Source: a virus. Taken from it: a stretch of 21,252 nt of DNA. Under the pieces are notes generated by a model, which did no database searches, was not told where the DNA came from, and saw only the letters and a list, made by a program, of their open reading frames with translations. Every line of letters starts with the position of its first letter. Positions within the stretch are counted from its first letter, which is position 1. Positions 14,234 to 21,252 of the stretch are shown piece after piece. Both the position numbers and the translations under genes were made by a program. The stretch lies in the IMG/VR virus record IMGVR_UViG_3300022701_000402, positions 1-21,252 of that record; one strand, given 5' to 3'.

Positions 14234-14599
14234 CTAATCCAGCGCCTCATCGATCTCCTTGCCGGTGACCTTAAAGCCCGCCAGCTCAGAGACCGCGTCG
14301 ACACGGGGCTTGCCACGGTACGCCAAGTCCTGACCGTCTGGCGTTTTCTCGACGCCCTCGTCGATCATTTCAAAGATGGTCTTGATGACAGCGCCGACCT
14401 GTTCCCGTCGCCCGATGTCGCTAAAGGCGCTCGCTGACGCGGCCCCCTCGACGAGCAGAGACTCCGGGACAAGCTGCTTGGCGTAGGCTTCAGCCACCAG
14501 CTCGTTCGGCACTTTGGTGAACTCCTCACCGACAAACACCACCTTGCCCGACGTTGATGCCAGCCGGACGGTTCCACTTCTTGACTTAAATCGTTCCAT
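14234..14599 (-). CDS. Conserved-type small head/connector protein (121 aa)
   Basis: The ATG at 14599 has AGGAGG seven bases upstream. The N-terminus (FKSRSGTVRLASTSGKVVFV, then GEEFTKVPNELVAEAYAKQLV) resembles a family I recall next to N4-gp56 capsid genes, with the pattern 'FxSxxGxxvrLAxxSGHxxvxgxefrelPxxfhxxAxxxGc'. The C-terminal half is helical and charged, ending DAVSELAGFKVTGKEIDEAL. Possible roles are head completion or head-tail joining. No function has been assigned to the family as far as I know. It abuts the adaptor gene, so the two are probably co-translated. Confidence 0.75.
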   Translation of the reverse strand: MERFKSRSGTVRLASTSGKVVFVGEEFTKVPNELVAEAYAKQLVPESLLVEGAASASAFSDIGRREQVGAVIKTIFEMIDEGVEKTPDGQDLAYRGKPRVDAVSELAGFKVTGKEIDEALD

Positions 14600-14640
14600 A
14601 ACAAGCCTCCTGTGCTTGGTTTACGGTTTTACGTCAGGGC

Positions 14641-15039
14641 CTATCCCTGCGTGCAATGAGCCCGGTCGCCCACGACATACTCGATCCAGATGTAGCCTTC
14701 TCCCTGGGTCAAGGGGGCGGAGGCGGTGACGCCGTAAGTGGTCAACGCACCGAGCGCTGACTCTTCTGTTGCCGCATCGTCACCATCAAACGCCGTCCTC
14801 CCGGCGGCCGCACCAGAGGTGGCGGTCAACAGGGCGTCGGCGTCGGTTGCGGTGCCGACTTCAATGTTGGCGGCATTGGTTGCCGAGGTGATTACCAGTC
14901 CACCGCGCAGGATGAGCGCCTTGGCCGGAACCTCGAACGCCGGGGTAAAATTGGCCCCGTCAATGTCGGCATAGGTGAAGGGCGCAACCGCAACCAGCGG
15001 TGCCTGGCGTCCCTGGAATTTTGCTTGAAGCGTGTTCAT
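14641..15039 (-). CDS. Small capsid-associated protein, possible decoration protein (132 aa)
   Basis: The ATG at 15039 has AAGGAG a short distance upstream. The sequence is beta-rich and Ala/Thr-rich: NFTPAFEVPAKALILRGGLV (about 30-49), a TNAANIEVGTATDADALL segment, and GEGYIWIEYVVGDRAHC near the end. From memory, similar small proteins with 'vPagaxvxgGxvxVtTaxN..t.tvGd..dadrfl' lie directly after phage major capsid genes. The composition suits an outer-capsid decoration or stabilising protein, but no specific family can be claimed. It lies 56 nt downstream of the capsid gene and 41 nt from the next gene. Confidence 0.75.
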   Translation of the reverse strand: MNTLQAKFQGRQAPLVAVAPFTYADIDGANFTPAFEVPAKALILRGGLVITSATNAANIEVGTATDADALLTATSGAAAGRTAFDGDDAATEESALGALTTYGVTASAPLTQGEGYIWIEYVVGDRAHCTQG

Positions 15040-15078
15040 GACATTCTCCTTATTTATGGGTTAGCTAAGTCCCTCATA

Positions 15079-15091
15079 CGGCCACTGGCCG
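15079..15091 (-). other. Short GC hairpin after the major capsid gene
   Basis: CGGCC-AGT-GGCCG on the minus strand, four bases beyond the capsid stop codon. No T-run follows, so it is not a standard terminator. It could protect the capsid mRNA 3' end or simply be chance. Confidence 0.3.
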
Positions 15092-15095
15092 CCAC

Positions 15096-16211
15096 CTAGA
15101 CGACGTTCAGGTAGAGATCAAGGGCGATGACGCCAAAGTCCTCATCTGCGTTGCCGGTATAGGGGTTGTCGAAGTAGGGCTTGCGGAAACCGAGGAACTT
15201 ATCGGTTGAGATGCCCTGTTTGGAGTCATAGTCGAAGCCCTTCTCGACCCAGTCCGGCTCGCCGATGTCGACGAAGCCAAGCGCCTGGGAGCCAAGCAGC
15301 AGCGAGCGGGTACCGTCGACGTCATCGCCGGCGCCCCACTTGTCGACGCCCGAGGTGGCCAGGCTGGTATTGAAGCAGTATTCGTGCTCCATGATGACCA
15401 GTCCGTCGACCGTGGTGATGGCGCCGGTGAAGAAGGGGTTCTGGTTGGTGCCGCGAGGGCCGGCCTGGGTGACGGCCGACAGGAAGTCGGAGTCTTTTTT
15501 CAGGCTGGCGACCGTTCTCGGGTCACACACATAGAGATAGTAGTCCTTGCCGCCCATGCGGATCGGCTTCATGTGGCTGGTCCGGGCATAGGCCTTGATG
15601 TCGACCAGGGCGCCATACTTGAGGACACAGGCGCTGGTGATCGCAGCCGTATTGCCGGCCTGCAGGTCACTGCCGTCATAGTAAAAGTGACGGCCGGCCG
15701 AAGGGGCGGAGATGTCGTCGGAAAATACCAGCTCACTCCAGGCGTTGGCGCCGACGTTCCGACCCTTGAGGTCTTTGTCGAAGCCGATCCCTGAGAGCGC
15801 GTGGAAGGCCATCTGGTCGACGGTCTTCTGCAACCAGTATTTGAGGCGGTCGCGAGCGGTCTCGCGGAACTTGATAACGTGGTTCTGGTCGCTGAGCTTG
15901 CCCTTGTTGCGGACCTGGTGCGAGATCAGACCCATGTTGATGTCGATCTCGTATTCCTGCATTGCCTCCTCGTTGCCCTCACGCTCGTTGTCGTTGGCAA
16001 CGCCGCGGCCTTCAAGCTCGGCGACGAGGAACATCAGGGCCCTGGTGCCCCGTTCGTCTTTGGTCAGGTCGGTGATATGCTGAATGGCGGCGTTTTCGCT
16101 CTTGCTCATCAGCTTCGAGGCGAAGGACTCTGTACGCATGTACTCCCAGATGTCCCGCTTCCAATACGTTTTTTGTTCGTCGGAAAGCATCCCGAAATTG
16201 GTGACAGACAT
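15096..16211 (-). CDS. Major capsid protein, N4-gp56 family (371 aa)
   Basis: I chose the ATG at 16211 because AGGAG lies seven bases upstream (16219-16223). The in-frame ATG at 16256 adds an atypical 15 residues with no comparable site. Residues about 55-75 (RGTRALMFLVAELEGRGVAN), the following DNEREGNEEAM, ISHQVRNKGKLSDQNHVIKF and the helix RDRLKYWLQKTVDQMAFHAL are typical of the N4-gp56 HK97-fold capsid family. The central MGGKDYYLYVCDPRTVASLK and the C-terminal GFVDIGEPDWVEKGFDYDSK also fit. The protein builds the icosahedral shell on the scaffold encoded just upstream. Length is normal for the family. It is the only gene in the window with a long untranslated leader (194 nt). Confidence 0.9.
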   Translation of the reverse strand: MSVTNFGMLSDEQKTYWKRDIWEYMRTESFASKLMSKSENAAIQHITDLTKDERGTRALMFLVAELEGRGVANDNEREGNEEAMQEYEIDINMGLISHQVRNKGKLSDQNHVIKFRETARDRLKYWLQKTVDQMAFHALSGIGFDKDLKGRNVGANAWSELVFSDDISAPSAGRHFYYDGSDLQAGNTAAITSACVLKYGALVDIKAYARTSHMKPIRMGGKDYYLYVCDPRTVASLKKDSDFLSAVTQAGPRGTNQNPFFTGAITTVDGLVIMEHEYCFNTSLATSGVDKWGAGDDVDGTRSLLLGSQALGFVDIGEPDWVEKGFDYDSKQGISTDKFLGFRKPYFDNPYTGNADEDFGVIALDLYLNVV

Positions 16212-16405
16212 TGCTGATCTCCTATTAAAAAGTGAACAATTAAAACTACTTAACAATCCTTGTTCCCCTTTTTACGCTCTGGGAGAGCGAGACCCTCAAT
16301 GTCGTCTGAGGTGCACGAAACGCTCGTTTGTTTGCCGCCAATAGAGCGATCAGGCGTACTGCGAGGTGCAGAGAGCAGGGGAGCGGCCCGCCCTCTGCGT
16401 CGATA
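16212..16405 (-). promoter_or_regulatory. 194-nt leader before the capsid gene; AT-rich end and a perfect 6-bp hairpin
   Basis: This is the longest gene-free stretch in the window. On the minus strand it contains CGCTCT-CCC-AGAGCG (16275-16289) followed by A-rich, then AT-rich sequence down to the AGGAG site. TTTAAT hexamers occur, but no well-spaced TTGACA partner is visible, so a promoter is only possible. Strong expression of capsid protein would explain a separate promoter or an mRNA processing site here. Confidence 0.35.
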
Positions 16406-17548
16406 TTAGTTTACCGTGTCGCCACGGCCCTCCCGCTTCTTGGATTCGGGGAGGTTTGCATATTCTTTTGAGTCAAAGTCAAAAGCGGTCCTGGCCTTGA
16501 GGCCGTCGTTGCGGGCGCCCTGTCCGGTTGACCCGGTTCGAGGCGGCTGCTGCCTGGCCGCATCGGCATTGCGATCCACCGCCTCTTTACGACGCTGGGT
16601 TCGCGTTTCATCCTGCTTTGCTGGAGTATCGGGCCTTGCTTCGGCTTTGGGCCCGGGCGTCGGCGCGTCCTTGTCCTGGGCACCGAAGAAGCGCTCTTCA
16701 GCAAGCAGATAACCATCGGCCATCGGGACCGACTTCATCTGGCTGAGCCCCTCTGCCATCGCGACAAAGGCCTCGACGGTTTCGGTGTCGGAGAAGCGGT
16801 CGACGTGACGACCCCAGACCTCTGCCTTGACCGTATCCAGGCGATTGGCCTCGGTCTCCGCCCTGATCTTTTCAATGGCCCTGGTCTCCGCCTGGTGCTG
16901 CTGATACTCGGCGATCTCTATCTCGAGACGCGCCACCTCTTCGGTATCACCGTCGAGGTAAGCCTCGGTTTTCTCGGTGATCTTCGCCCTCAGATCAAAG
17001 TCTGCAAAAGGATCTTCGGGCGGCGCCTGGTCGGGCTGCGCTGCCTGCTCATGGCCGCCCTCTGTCGCGGTGGCCCCTTCTTGTGCCAGCCGTTCTTTGA
17101 GCGCGGCGATCTCGTCTTGAAACTTTTTGCGCTCATCGATGTGCGTCTTCAGTGGGACCGTGGTCGGCTCTACCGCATCTTCAGACGATCCGTCAGGTTC
17201 ACCGTGTGCTTCTTCGGCGCCTTCTTCGGCGTCTTCAGCTTCGCCTCCACTCTCTCCACTGTCTTCGCCACCTGCTGACTCATCAGCTGGTCCGTCTTCA
17301 GGGCTATCCGCTTCCTGGCCGCCACCTGCTGGCTCACCTTCTGCCCCCTCGCTCGAGCCCTGCTCATCTTGTCCGGCTTTTTCATCGGTTGCCCCCTCGG
17401 TGGTCGGTTCATCGCCGTCAACGTAATCGCCACGGGCCCGGCGCTCGTCGGCGCTGAGACTGTCGCGGCTCACCTCGTCCATGGCCATCGTCACCTCGTC
17501 GGGGTCGGCGATCATCGACGCTACTTTGGTACTCACATCTTCTCCCAT
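16406..17548 (-). CDS. Capsid scaffolding protein (380 aa)
   Basis: I chose the ATG at 17548 because AAGGAGGAGG (17554-17563) lies just upstream. A longer in-frame ATG at 17617 would read 23 basic residues out of that site. Residues 44-128 are extremely acidic and low-complexity (Glu, Asp, Gly, Ser, Ala). A helical segment begins VPLKTHIDERKKFQDEIAAL (about 131-150). A Gln/Pro linker and a second long helical part follow (about 180-235: ITEKTEAYLDGDTEEVARLE and on). The C-terminal 80 residues are Arg/Lys/Gln-rich and suit docking to the capsid protein. This acidic-helical-basic order, directly before the capsid gene, is typical of phage scaffolds. No protease domain is seen. Confidence 0.82.
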   Translation of the reverse strand: MGEDVSTKVASMIADPDEVTMAMDEVSRDSLSADERRARGDYVDGDEPTTEGATDEKAGQDEQGSSEGAEGEPAGGGQEADSPEDGPADESAGGEDSGESGGEAEDAEEGAEEAHGEPDGSSEDAVEPTTVPLKTHIDERKKFQDEIAALKERLAQEGATATEGGHEQAAQPDQAPPEDPFADFDLRAKITEKTEAYLDGDTEEVARLEIEIAEYQQHQAETRAIEKIRAETEANRLDTVKAEVWGRHVDRFSDTETVEAFVAMAEGLSQMKSVPMADGYLLAEERFFGAQDKDAPTPGPKAEARPDTPAKQDETRTQRRKEAVDRNADAARQQPPRTGSTGQGARNDGLKARTAFDFDSKEYANLPESKKREGRGDTVN

Positions 17549-17632
17549 TCCAGCCTCCTCCTTTTGGATCTTATCCTGCGTTCGCTGCCGGCGGGGCCAT
17601 CGTATAGACACACCCACACCAGCTTTTACGTC

Positions 17633-17716
17633 CTACATCGTCCCGCACTGGTAAGTGATCAGCATACTGAGGACCAGCACCAGCACGAACAGCAGCTCTG
17701 CGGCCAGCTTTTTCAT
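17633..17716 (-). CDS. 27-residue single-span membrane peptide
   Basis: A short frame from ATG at 17716 to TAG at 17633 begins MKKLAAELLF and continues with a run of Val/Leu/Met/Ile to about residue 20, ending YQCGTM. AGAGGGGG (17721-17728) sits a few bases upstream, and the start lies 11 nt after the previous gene's TAA, normal for this operon. Two Lys before a hydrophobic span suggest an N-in membrane peptide; the Cys is not in a lipobox. It fills the otherwise empty gap between the zinc protein and scaffold genes. The function is unknown; small holin-like, lysis-regulating or superinfection roles are possible but not shown. Confidence 0.6.
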   Translation of the reverse strand: MKKLAAELLFVLVLVLSMLITYQCGTM

Positions 17717-17727
17717 TGCGCCCCCTC

Positions 17728-18015
17728 TTATTTGTTTGCATATTCTCCACACCAGTCGTTAAGGGTTACGGGCGGCCATGGCGGCGGGTTTCGATGACAT
17801 TCGATCGACATGCCGTCACGCTCCAACCACCGACACTCACTGCAGCGCCTGTCCTTCTTGGTGCGCTCCGCTGCGAGGATCTCACAGTCCCGGGAGCACT
17901 TGTCAGGGCAGGTCTCAAACTGATGCTTGGCCACCACCGGGACGCCGGTCTGTTTGCACCAGCCGAACTCAGTGTCAGCAAATTGTTCCCAGCATTCGCA
18001 GTCTTTGCATTTCAT
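17728..18015 (-). CDS. Double C4 zinc-binding (rubredoxin/zinc-ribbon-like) small protein (95 aa)
   Basis: The ATG at 18013-18015 is served by a GAGGAGG site formed by the last codons of the portal gene. The protein has two modules with the same layout: C3-x2-C6...W-C20...C36, and C58-x2-C61...C73...C89. The second ends DWCGEYANK and has the RNPPPWPPV loop. The pattern 'CxxCxW...xCxxxPP...DWCGEF/Y' is familiar from small phage zinc-binding proteins of unknown role. Further cysteines at 8, 40 and 44 lie in or near module 1. Location between portal and scaffold suggests a nucleic-acid-binding or assembly accessory protein. That is inference. Confidence 0.85.
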   Translation of the reverse strand: MKCKDCECWEQFADTEFGWCKQTGVPVVAKHQFETCPDKCSRDCEILAAERTKKDRRCSECRWLERDGMSIECHRNPPPWPPVTLNDWCGEYANK

Positions 18016-18020
18016 CTCGC

Positions 18021-20198
18021 CTAAACCTCCTCGATCCGCTCTGTCTCTATGCCCTCACGGGCGCCCACCCGGGGAGACGCAGGGTCAGGGGCCGGGACGG
18101 GCGTGGTCGGATCAGTGTTCGGGGGCAGGTCAAAGCCATGCGCCGGAGCAGCAGGCGCAGCCGTGCCGGCCGGATATTCGCCCTGCGGCCCGCCGATGGT
18201 CGGGACAAGGGGCGGGCTGTCCTGATCTTCAAAGCCGGCTGATCGGGCAATCTGATCGGCCTGGCCTGCGACGGCCGGGTTCTCAGCGACCACACCGGCG
18301 GTCTGCACGGCGCTGTAGAGCGCGTCGACATTCTCGTTGATCGTCTCGGAGGCAATCTTCTTGATCTGGGCCCGCTTGTACTCAGCACTGGCCCGCTTTT
18401 CATCGGCACTGGCCTCGGCAAGCGGATCCACATCTGCCGGCTGCTCTTGCTGCTGCTGCAGCTCGGTGGCGATGTCGTGCTTATCGATCAGCGAGGATGC
18501 CTTGACGATGCGGTACGGCGGAATCGGGACGCCGGCCTGGACCATCATCATCATCTGATTGAACTGGTTCTCGTTGTGCGTCGCATGGGTCGGCGTGGTG
18601 GTCACGACCACGTCATACTTGCCGATGGTGATGTCATCCAGGATCGAGCCGTCCTCGCCGATCTCGTTGATGACCACCTCTTCCTTGAACTGGCCCGTTT
18701 CTGGATCGGTGATCCTGAAAACGCGCTCATCGGTATAAAAGGTCTGCACCAGCTCCAGGATCTTCCGCGCTGCCAGTCGTCGCGACAGGGCCAGCGAGTC
18801 AAAGGGGCCGCCCATCTGGGTTTGGCCCGCGTACTGCCGGCTGGTAATTGCCACACCACTGACGGCGTTGTCCTCTTTGCCCTGGAGTGGATCGTTCATC
18901 CCGCTGATCGTGCTGATCGCCGTCTCAGCCGTCTGCTTGGCCTCGAGCAACCCGCGGGGGATGTCGCTCATCTCGATCTTGGTCGGCTCCCCGACCTTGG
19001 GGTCAAACTCGATGACCAGGCCGTTCTTTGAGCCCCACTTCATCAAGTCGTCGGCCGTCATATTCTTGAGCGAACCAAGCGGCACCTTCCAGCCCGCGTT
19101 TGCGACCCTGGTGGCGATCTCGATGATCAGGCTCATGGCCTTATTCTCGACGTCCTGCGGGCTTCTGAGGTTGTCGACCATGCCCCTGGTCTGGCCCCGT
19201 CGAAAGATCGGGAAGTAGGGGATCACGGTAAAGCTGCGATACGGGCTCCAGTCGTCGAAAAGCGCCACCCCGCCGGAGGTTACTGTCCAGCGGACGCGCT
19301 CATGGTCGAGCACGGTCTTTTTGCCCTTGTCCAGGGCGAATTCGATCTGCTCAGGGGTCATCGTCGCCAGCGGCTTGATCTCGCCGGTGTAGTAAGCGAT
19401 GACTTCATCGCGGACGAGCTGGCGGTGCTGGCGGTCGATGATCAGGTACTGACGGTTGTCCTTGTCGCCCTCGATCTCTTTGACCCAGTCCTGGTAGTAG
19501 GTGCCGCCATCGGCGTCAGGCCCGAAATGGGGGCGGCTGCCATAGGCGTCGCTCTCAAAGTAGGCGTCGGCCTTCTGGCGCAGCTGCTCCATCTTTTTCT
19601 CGCCGTACCGCTGCTCGATCTGGTCCTCGTTCATCCACCTGGTGATGGTCACATCCTGCCAGCCAGCGGGCTCATAGGTCGTAGCATCGGGGTCGATATG
19701 GACATCGAGCGGGTCGAGTAAGTCGCAAGAGATTTCGCCAAAGATGTTACTGCTAAAGTCGACCCTGAACTCGAGAAAGCCACGCTGCTGGACCAGACCG
19801 TCCTCGAACATGGTCGATTCGCGCCGCTGGTACTCGATCTCATCAGCGATCTGGCCGATCACCTTGGTCAGCTTTTCGGCCGTCTTATCGTCGGCGCCTT
19901 CGCCGCGGGGCTGGAAGTCAAGATCGACACGGGAGTGCAACTGCAGGCCCAGGGCGGTCAACACGGCCGGCAAAATGTTGTTGAACTCGGCCATGAACCG
20001 GTTCTCGTCGCGCATCGCCTGGGCGTCTGCCTCGGCCCACTGGGTGCCACCGCCAAGGAAGTATTGCTCATTGCGGCGGGCGACATCGACATAGCGGTCG
20101 TGTCCCGCGTTCAGGCAGTATTTGTAGCGGCTCCAGTTCTTGCGGCTCAGCTGCTCATCGCTGAGCTTCTCGATCGCCGTTTTCTTTTTCTCGGCCAT
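18021..20198 (-). CDS. Portal protein, P22-like family (725 aa)
   Basis: The ATG at 20198 follows AGAGGGAGA, 13 nt after the terminase stop. Diagnostic segments run in order. RNEQYFLGGGTQWAEADAQA and ENRFMAEFNNILPAVLTALG come near the N-terminus, followed by a clip/wing part (SCDLLDPLDVHIDPDATTYE). Next come IPYFPIFRRGQTRGMVDNLR then SPQDVENKAMSLIIE, and GMNDPLQGKEDNAVSGVAIT followed by SRQYAGQTQM. Together they are characteristic of P22-type portals, which form the twelve-subunit ring through which DNA is packed and ejected. The C-terminus has a Gln run near residue 576, a helix, and a Pro/Ala-rich end; these suit the barrel region and a flexible tail. The length is usual for the family. Confidence 0.9.
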   Translation of the reverse strand: MAEKKKTAIEKLSDEQLSRKNWSRYKYCLNAGHDRYVDVARRNEQYFLGGGTQWAEADAQAMRDENRFMAEFNNILPAVLTALGLQLHSRVDLDFQPRGEGADDKTAEKLTKVIGQIADEIEYQRRESTMFEDGLVQQRGFLEFRVDFSSNIFGEISCDLLDPLDVHIDPDATTYEPAGWQDVTITRWMNEDQIEQRYGEKKMEQLRQKADAYFESDAYGSRPHFGPDADGGTYYQDWVKEIEGDKDNRQYLIIDRQHRQLVRDEVIAYYTGEIKPLATMTPEQIEFALDKGKKTVLDHERVRWTVTSGGVALFDDWSPYRSFTVIPYFPIFRRGQTRGMVDNLRSPQDVENKAMSLIIEIATRVANAGWKVPLGSLKNMTADDLMKWGSKNGLVIEFDPKVGEPTKIEMSDIPRGLLEAKQTAETAISTISGMNDPLQGKEDNAVSGVAITSRQYAGQTQMGGPFDSLALSRRLAARKILELVQTFYTDERVFRITDPETGQFKEEVVINEIGEDGSILDDITIGKYDVVVTTTPTHATHNENQFNQMMMMVQAGVPIPPYRIVKASSLIDKHDIATELQQQQEQPADVDPLAEASADEKRASAEYKRAQIKKIASETINENVDALYSAVQTAGVVAENPAVAGQADQIARSAGFEDQDSPPLVPTIGGPQGEYPAGTAAPAAPAHGFDLPPNTDPTTPVPAPDPASPRVGAREGIETERIEEV

Positions 20199-20211
20199 GC
20201 TCTCCCTCTTA

Positions 20212-21252
20212 CTAGGCGGTCATGCCTGTGCCAGTTGATCTTTGTTGCATCTGTCGGACCTTGCGCTGCAGCCTGGTCTCCCAGCTCTCTTTGCGCTCGC
20301 GGCGCAGGGCGACCGGGAAGGTCGCGACCATGTCCGGGTGGACGATATTTGCCAGGTTATCAAGCATGTCGTCGTGAGCGCCGACCGGAAAGGCCAGGTA
20401 CTCATCTTTGACAAAGGAGTCGATTATATCGATGCGCGTGCCCTCGGCCGTCGTCTTATAGAGCGACCGGGGAAGCCAGAGCCGGCCCTGCTCAAAGAGC
20501 GGGATCAGCCGGCGGATACGATCAGGTTTCGGGGTCGAGCCCTTGAGCTCGTAGATCGGGAAGCGATAAGAGCGCTGGTCCTGGATGACCTCAATGTGCT
20601 GTATGTCGGCCTGCATCCCGTACCGCTCATAACCGACCGCTTCAGGCCGGTACTCATAGTGCAGCCGAAAAAGGGCGTCGGTGCGCTCGGTCAAGTTGAG
20701 GCGGTCACGGATCCCGTCGACCAGGTAATAGTTGCGATCAGGCGCCAGGCCGATCACCCACATCGATGTGTAGTCGTTTTCCTTGCGCTTGGCGTTTGCC
20801 GGGTCGACCACGATATACAGGTTCAGGGTGTCAGGGTTGGGCTCGGTGTCGTAGTACCGGAGCCAGTCCTTCTGGAAGCCCATCGCGCTGTCGGCCTTGG
20901 GGTCCTGCAGCATCTGGCAGCCAAAGACATAGGCGGCCATATCGCGACGCTTTTCGTCGAGCTGCTCTCGAGACAAAAAGATCGGCTCGCCCTCAAAGGT
21001 CCCGTCGTCCGTCGCGGGGTAAAGGCGGGGCAGGGCCGTCTCGCGCTCCATGATCGTTACATAGGTGTCGTTATAGTGATACCTGGTGCCGATAAAGCGG
21101 CGCCTGCCGCCGTGGGCCCCCAGGTTGTAGCTGATCTCAAGCATCTCGGTTGTCTTTTTGATCATATCGGGGGTGGTCACCGACTCAGGCACGACAACGT
21201 CATCGTAAACGAGCAGGCTAAAATGGCGGCCCGTGGGCATCCCATCAACCAG
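20212..21252 (-). CDS. Terminase large subunit, C-terminal 346 residues (N-terminus beyond right edge)
   Basis: The frame is open to the right edge, so the Walker A part is missing. It begins just before the Walker B motif (LLVYDD, Asp-17 and Asp-18 of the visible part). The FIGTRYHYND segment (about 53-62) matches the ATPase coupling region. The RNase H-like nuclease follows: LYIVVDPANAKRKENDYTSM gives the first Asp (about 150), GYERYGMQ gives the central Glu (about 209), and VGAHDDMLDNLANIV gives the last Asp pair (about 294-295). The enzyme cuts concatemeric DNA and drives it through the portal encoded next. The end is basic (RRERKESWETRLQRKVRQMQ). The internal ATG at 21240 is not the start. 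Confidence 0.92.
   Translation of the reverse strand: MVDGMPTGRHFSLLVYDDVVVPESVTTPDMIKKTTEMLEISYNLGAHGGRRRFIGTRYHYNDTYVTIMERETALPRLYPATDDGTFEGEPIFLSREQLDEKRRDMAAYVFGCQMLQDPKADSAMGFQKDWLRYYDTEPNPDTLNLYIVVDPANAKRKENDYTSMWVIGLAPDRNYYLVDGIRDRLNLTERTDALFRLHYEYRPEAVGYERYGMQADIQHIEVIQDQRSYRFPIYELKGSTPKPDRIRRLIPLFEQGRLWLPRSLYKTTAEGTRIDIIDSFVKDEYLAFPVGAHDDMLDNLANIVHPDMVATFPVALRRERKESWETRLQRKVRQMQQRSTGTGMTA

Noticed and set aside
16275-16289. Terminator between scaffold and capsid genes
   Set aside because: The perfect stem is followed by A residues on the coding strand, not T, and the T-run on the other strand precedes the stem.
16248-16343. 31-codon frame starting TTG in the capsid leader
   Set aside because: No ribosome binding site before the TTG and no recognisable sequence; it is better explained as untranslated leader.
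17170-17433. 87-codon minus-strand frame rich in Lys/Arg
   Set aside because: Alternative-frame shadow of the acidic low-complexity part of the scaffold gene, without its own ribosome binding site.
1953-21252. Reassigned stop codon (alternative genetic code)
   Set aside because: TAG, TAA and TGA each end well-supported genes at sensible places next to the following start, and no gene contains an internal in-frame TAG that needs reading through.

Overview
This window is one uninterrupted block of viral structural genes, all read from the minus strand (right to left). I see no bacterial housekeeping gene, integrase, repressor, lysis gene, tRNA or rRNA, so it is the virion module of a tailed phage or prophage. 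The DNA is GC-rich by eye. Genes are packed tightly, with overlapping start and stop codons and strong AGGAGG-type ribosome binding sites, so the host is a bacterium. The host lineage cannot be fixed from the sequence.

Read in the direction of transcription, the layout starts with the packaging and head module (21252 to about 14640). It holds the C-terminal part of the large terminase, a P22-type portal, a small double zinc-binding protein, a 27-residue membrane peptide too short for usual ORF cut-offs, an acidic scaffold, the N4-gp56-type major capsid protein, and a small capsid-associated protein. The connector module (about 14600 to 11718) has a conserved small protein, a head-to-tail adaptor resembling the phage SU10 family, a protein that may be propeller-like, and two small conserved phage proteins. 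The tail and receptor-facing module (11714 to 4464) holds six proteins that are mostly beta-rich, repetitive or cysteine-containing. The last block (4471 to the left edge) holds a coiled-coil, serine-tailed protein, a basic repeat-bearing protein, and the first 648 residues of a very large protein. That last one looks like an internal (ejected) virion protein and runs off the left edge. It has no complete ORF here and was translated directly from the sequence.

The P22-like portal, N4-gp56 capsid, SU10-like adaptor and absence of a tape-measure gene point to a short-tailed virus, but the tail proteins match neither the T7, P22 nor N4 sets that I know.

The most interesting observations are these. 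A tandem beta-domain array is divided between two genes by an in-frame TAA followed at once by a ribosome binding site and ATG in the same frame. A tail protein is built on a ~21-residue period over most of its length and carries six IPGIG units like those of mycobacterial PPE proteins. An overlooked single-span membrane peptide lies between the portal and scaffold genes. The amber codon TAG is the commonest stop (11 of 20 genes), which is odd for GC-rich DNA.
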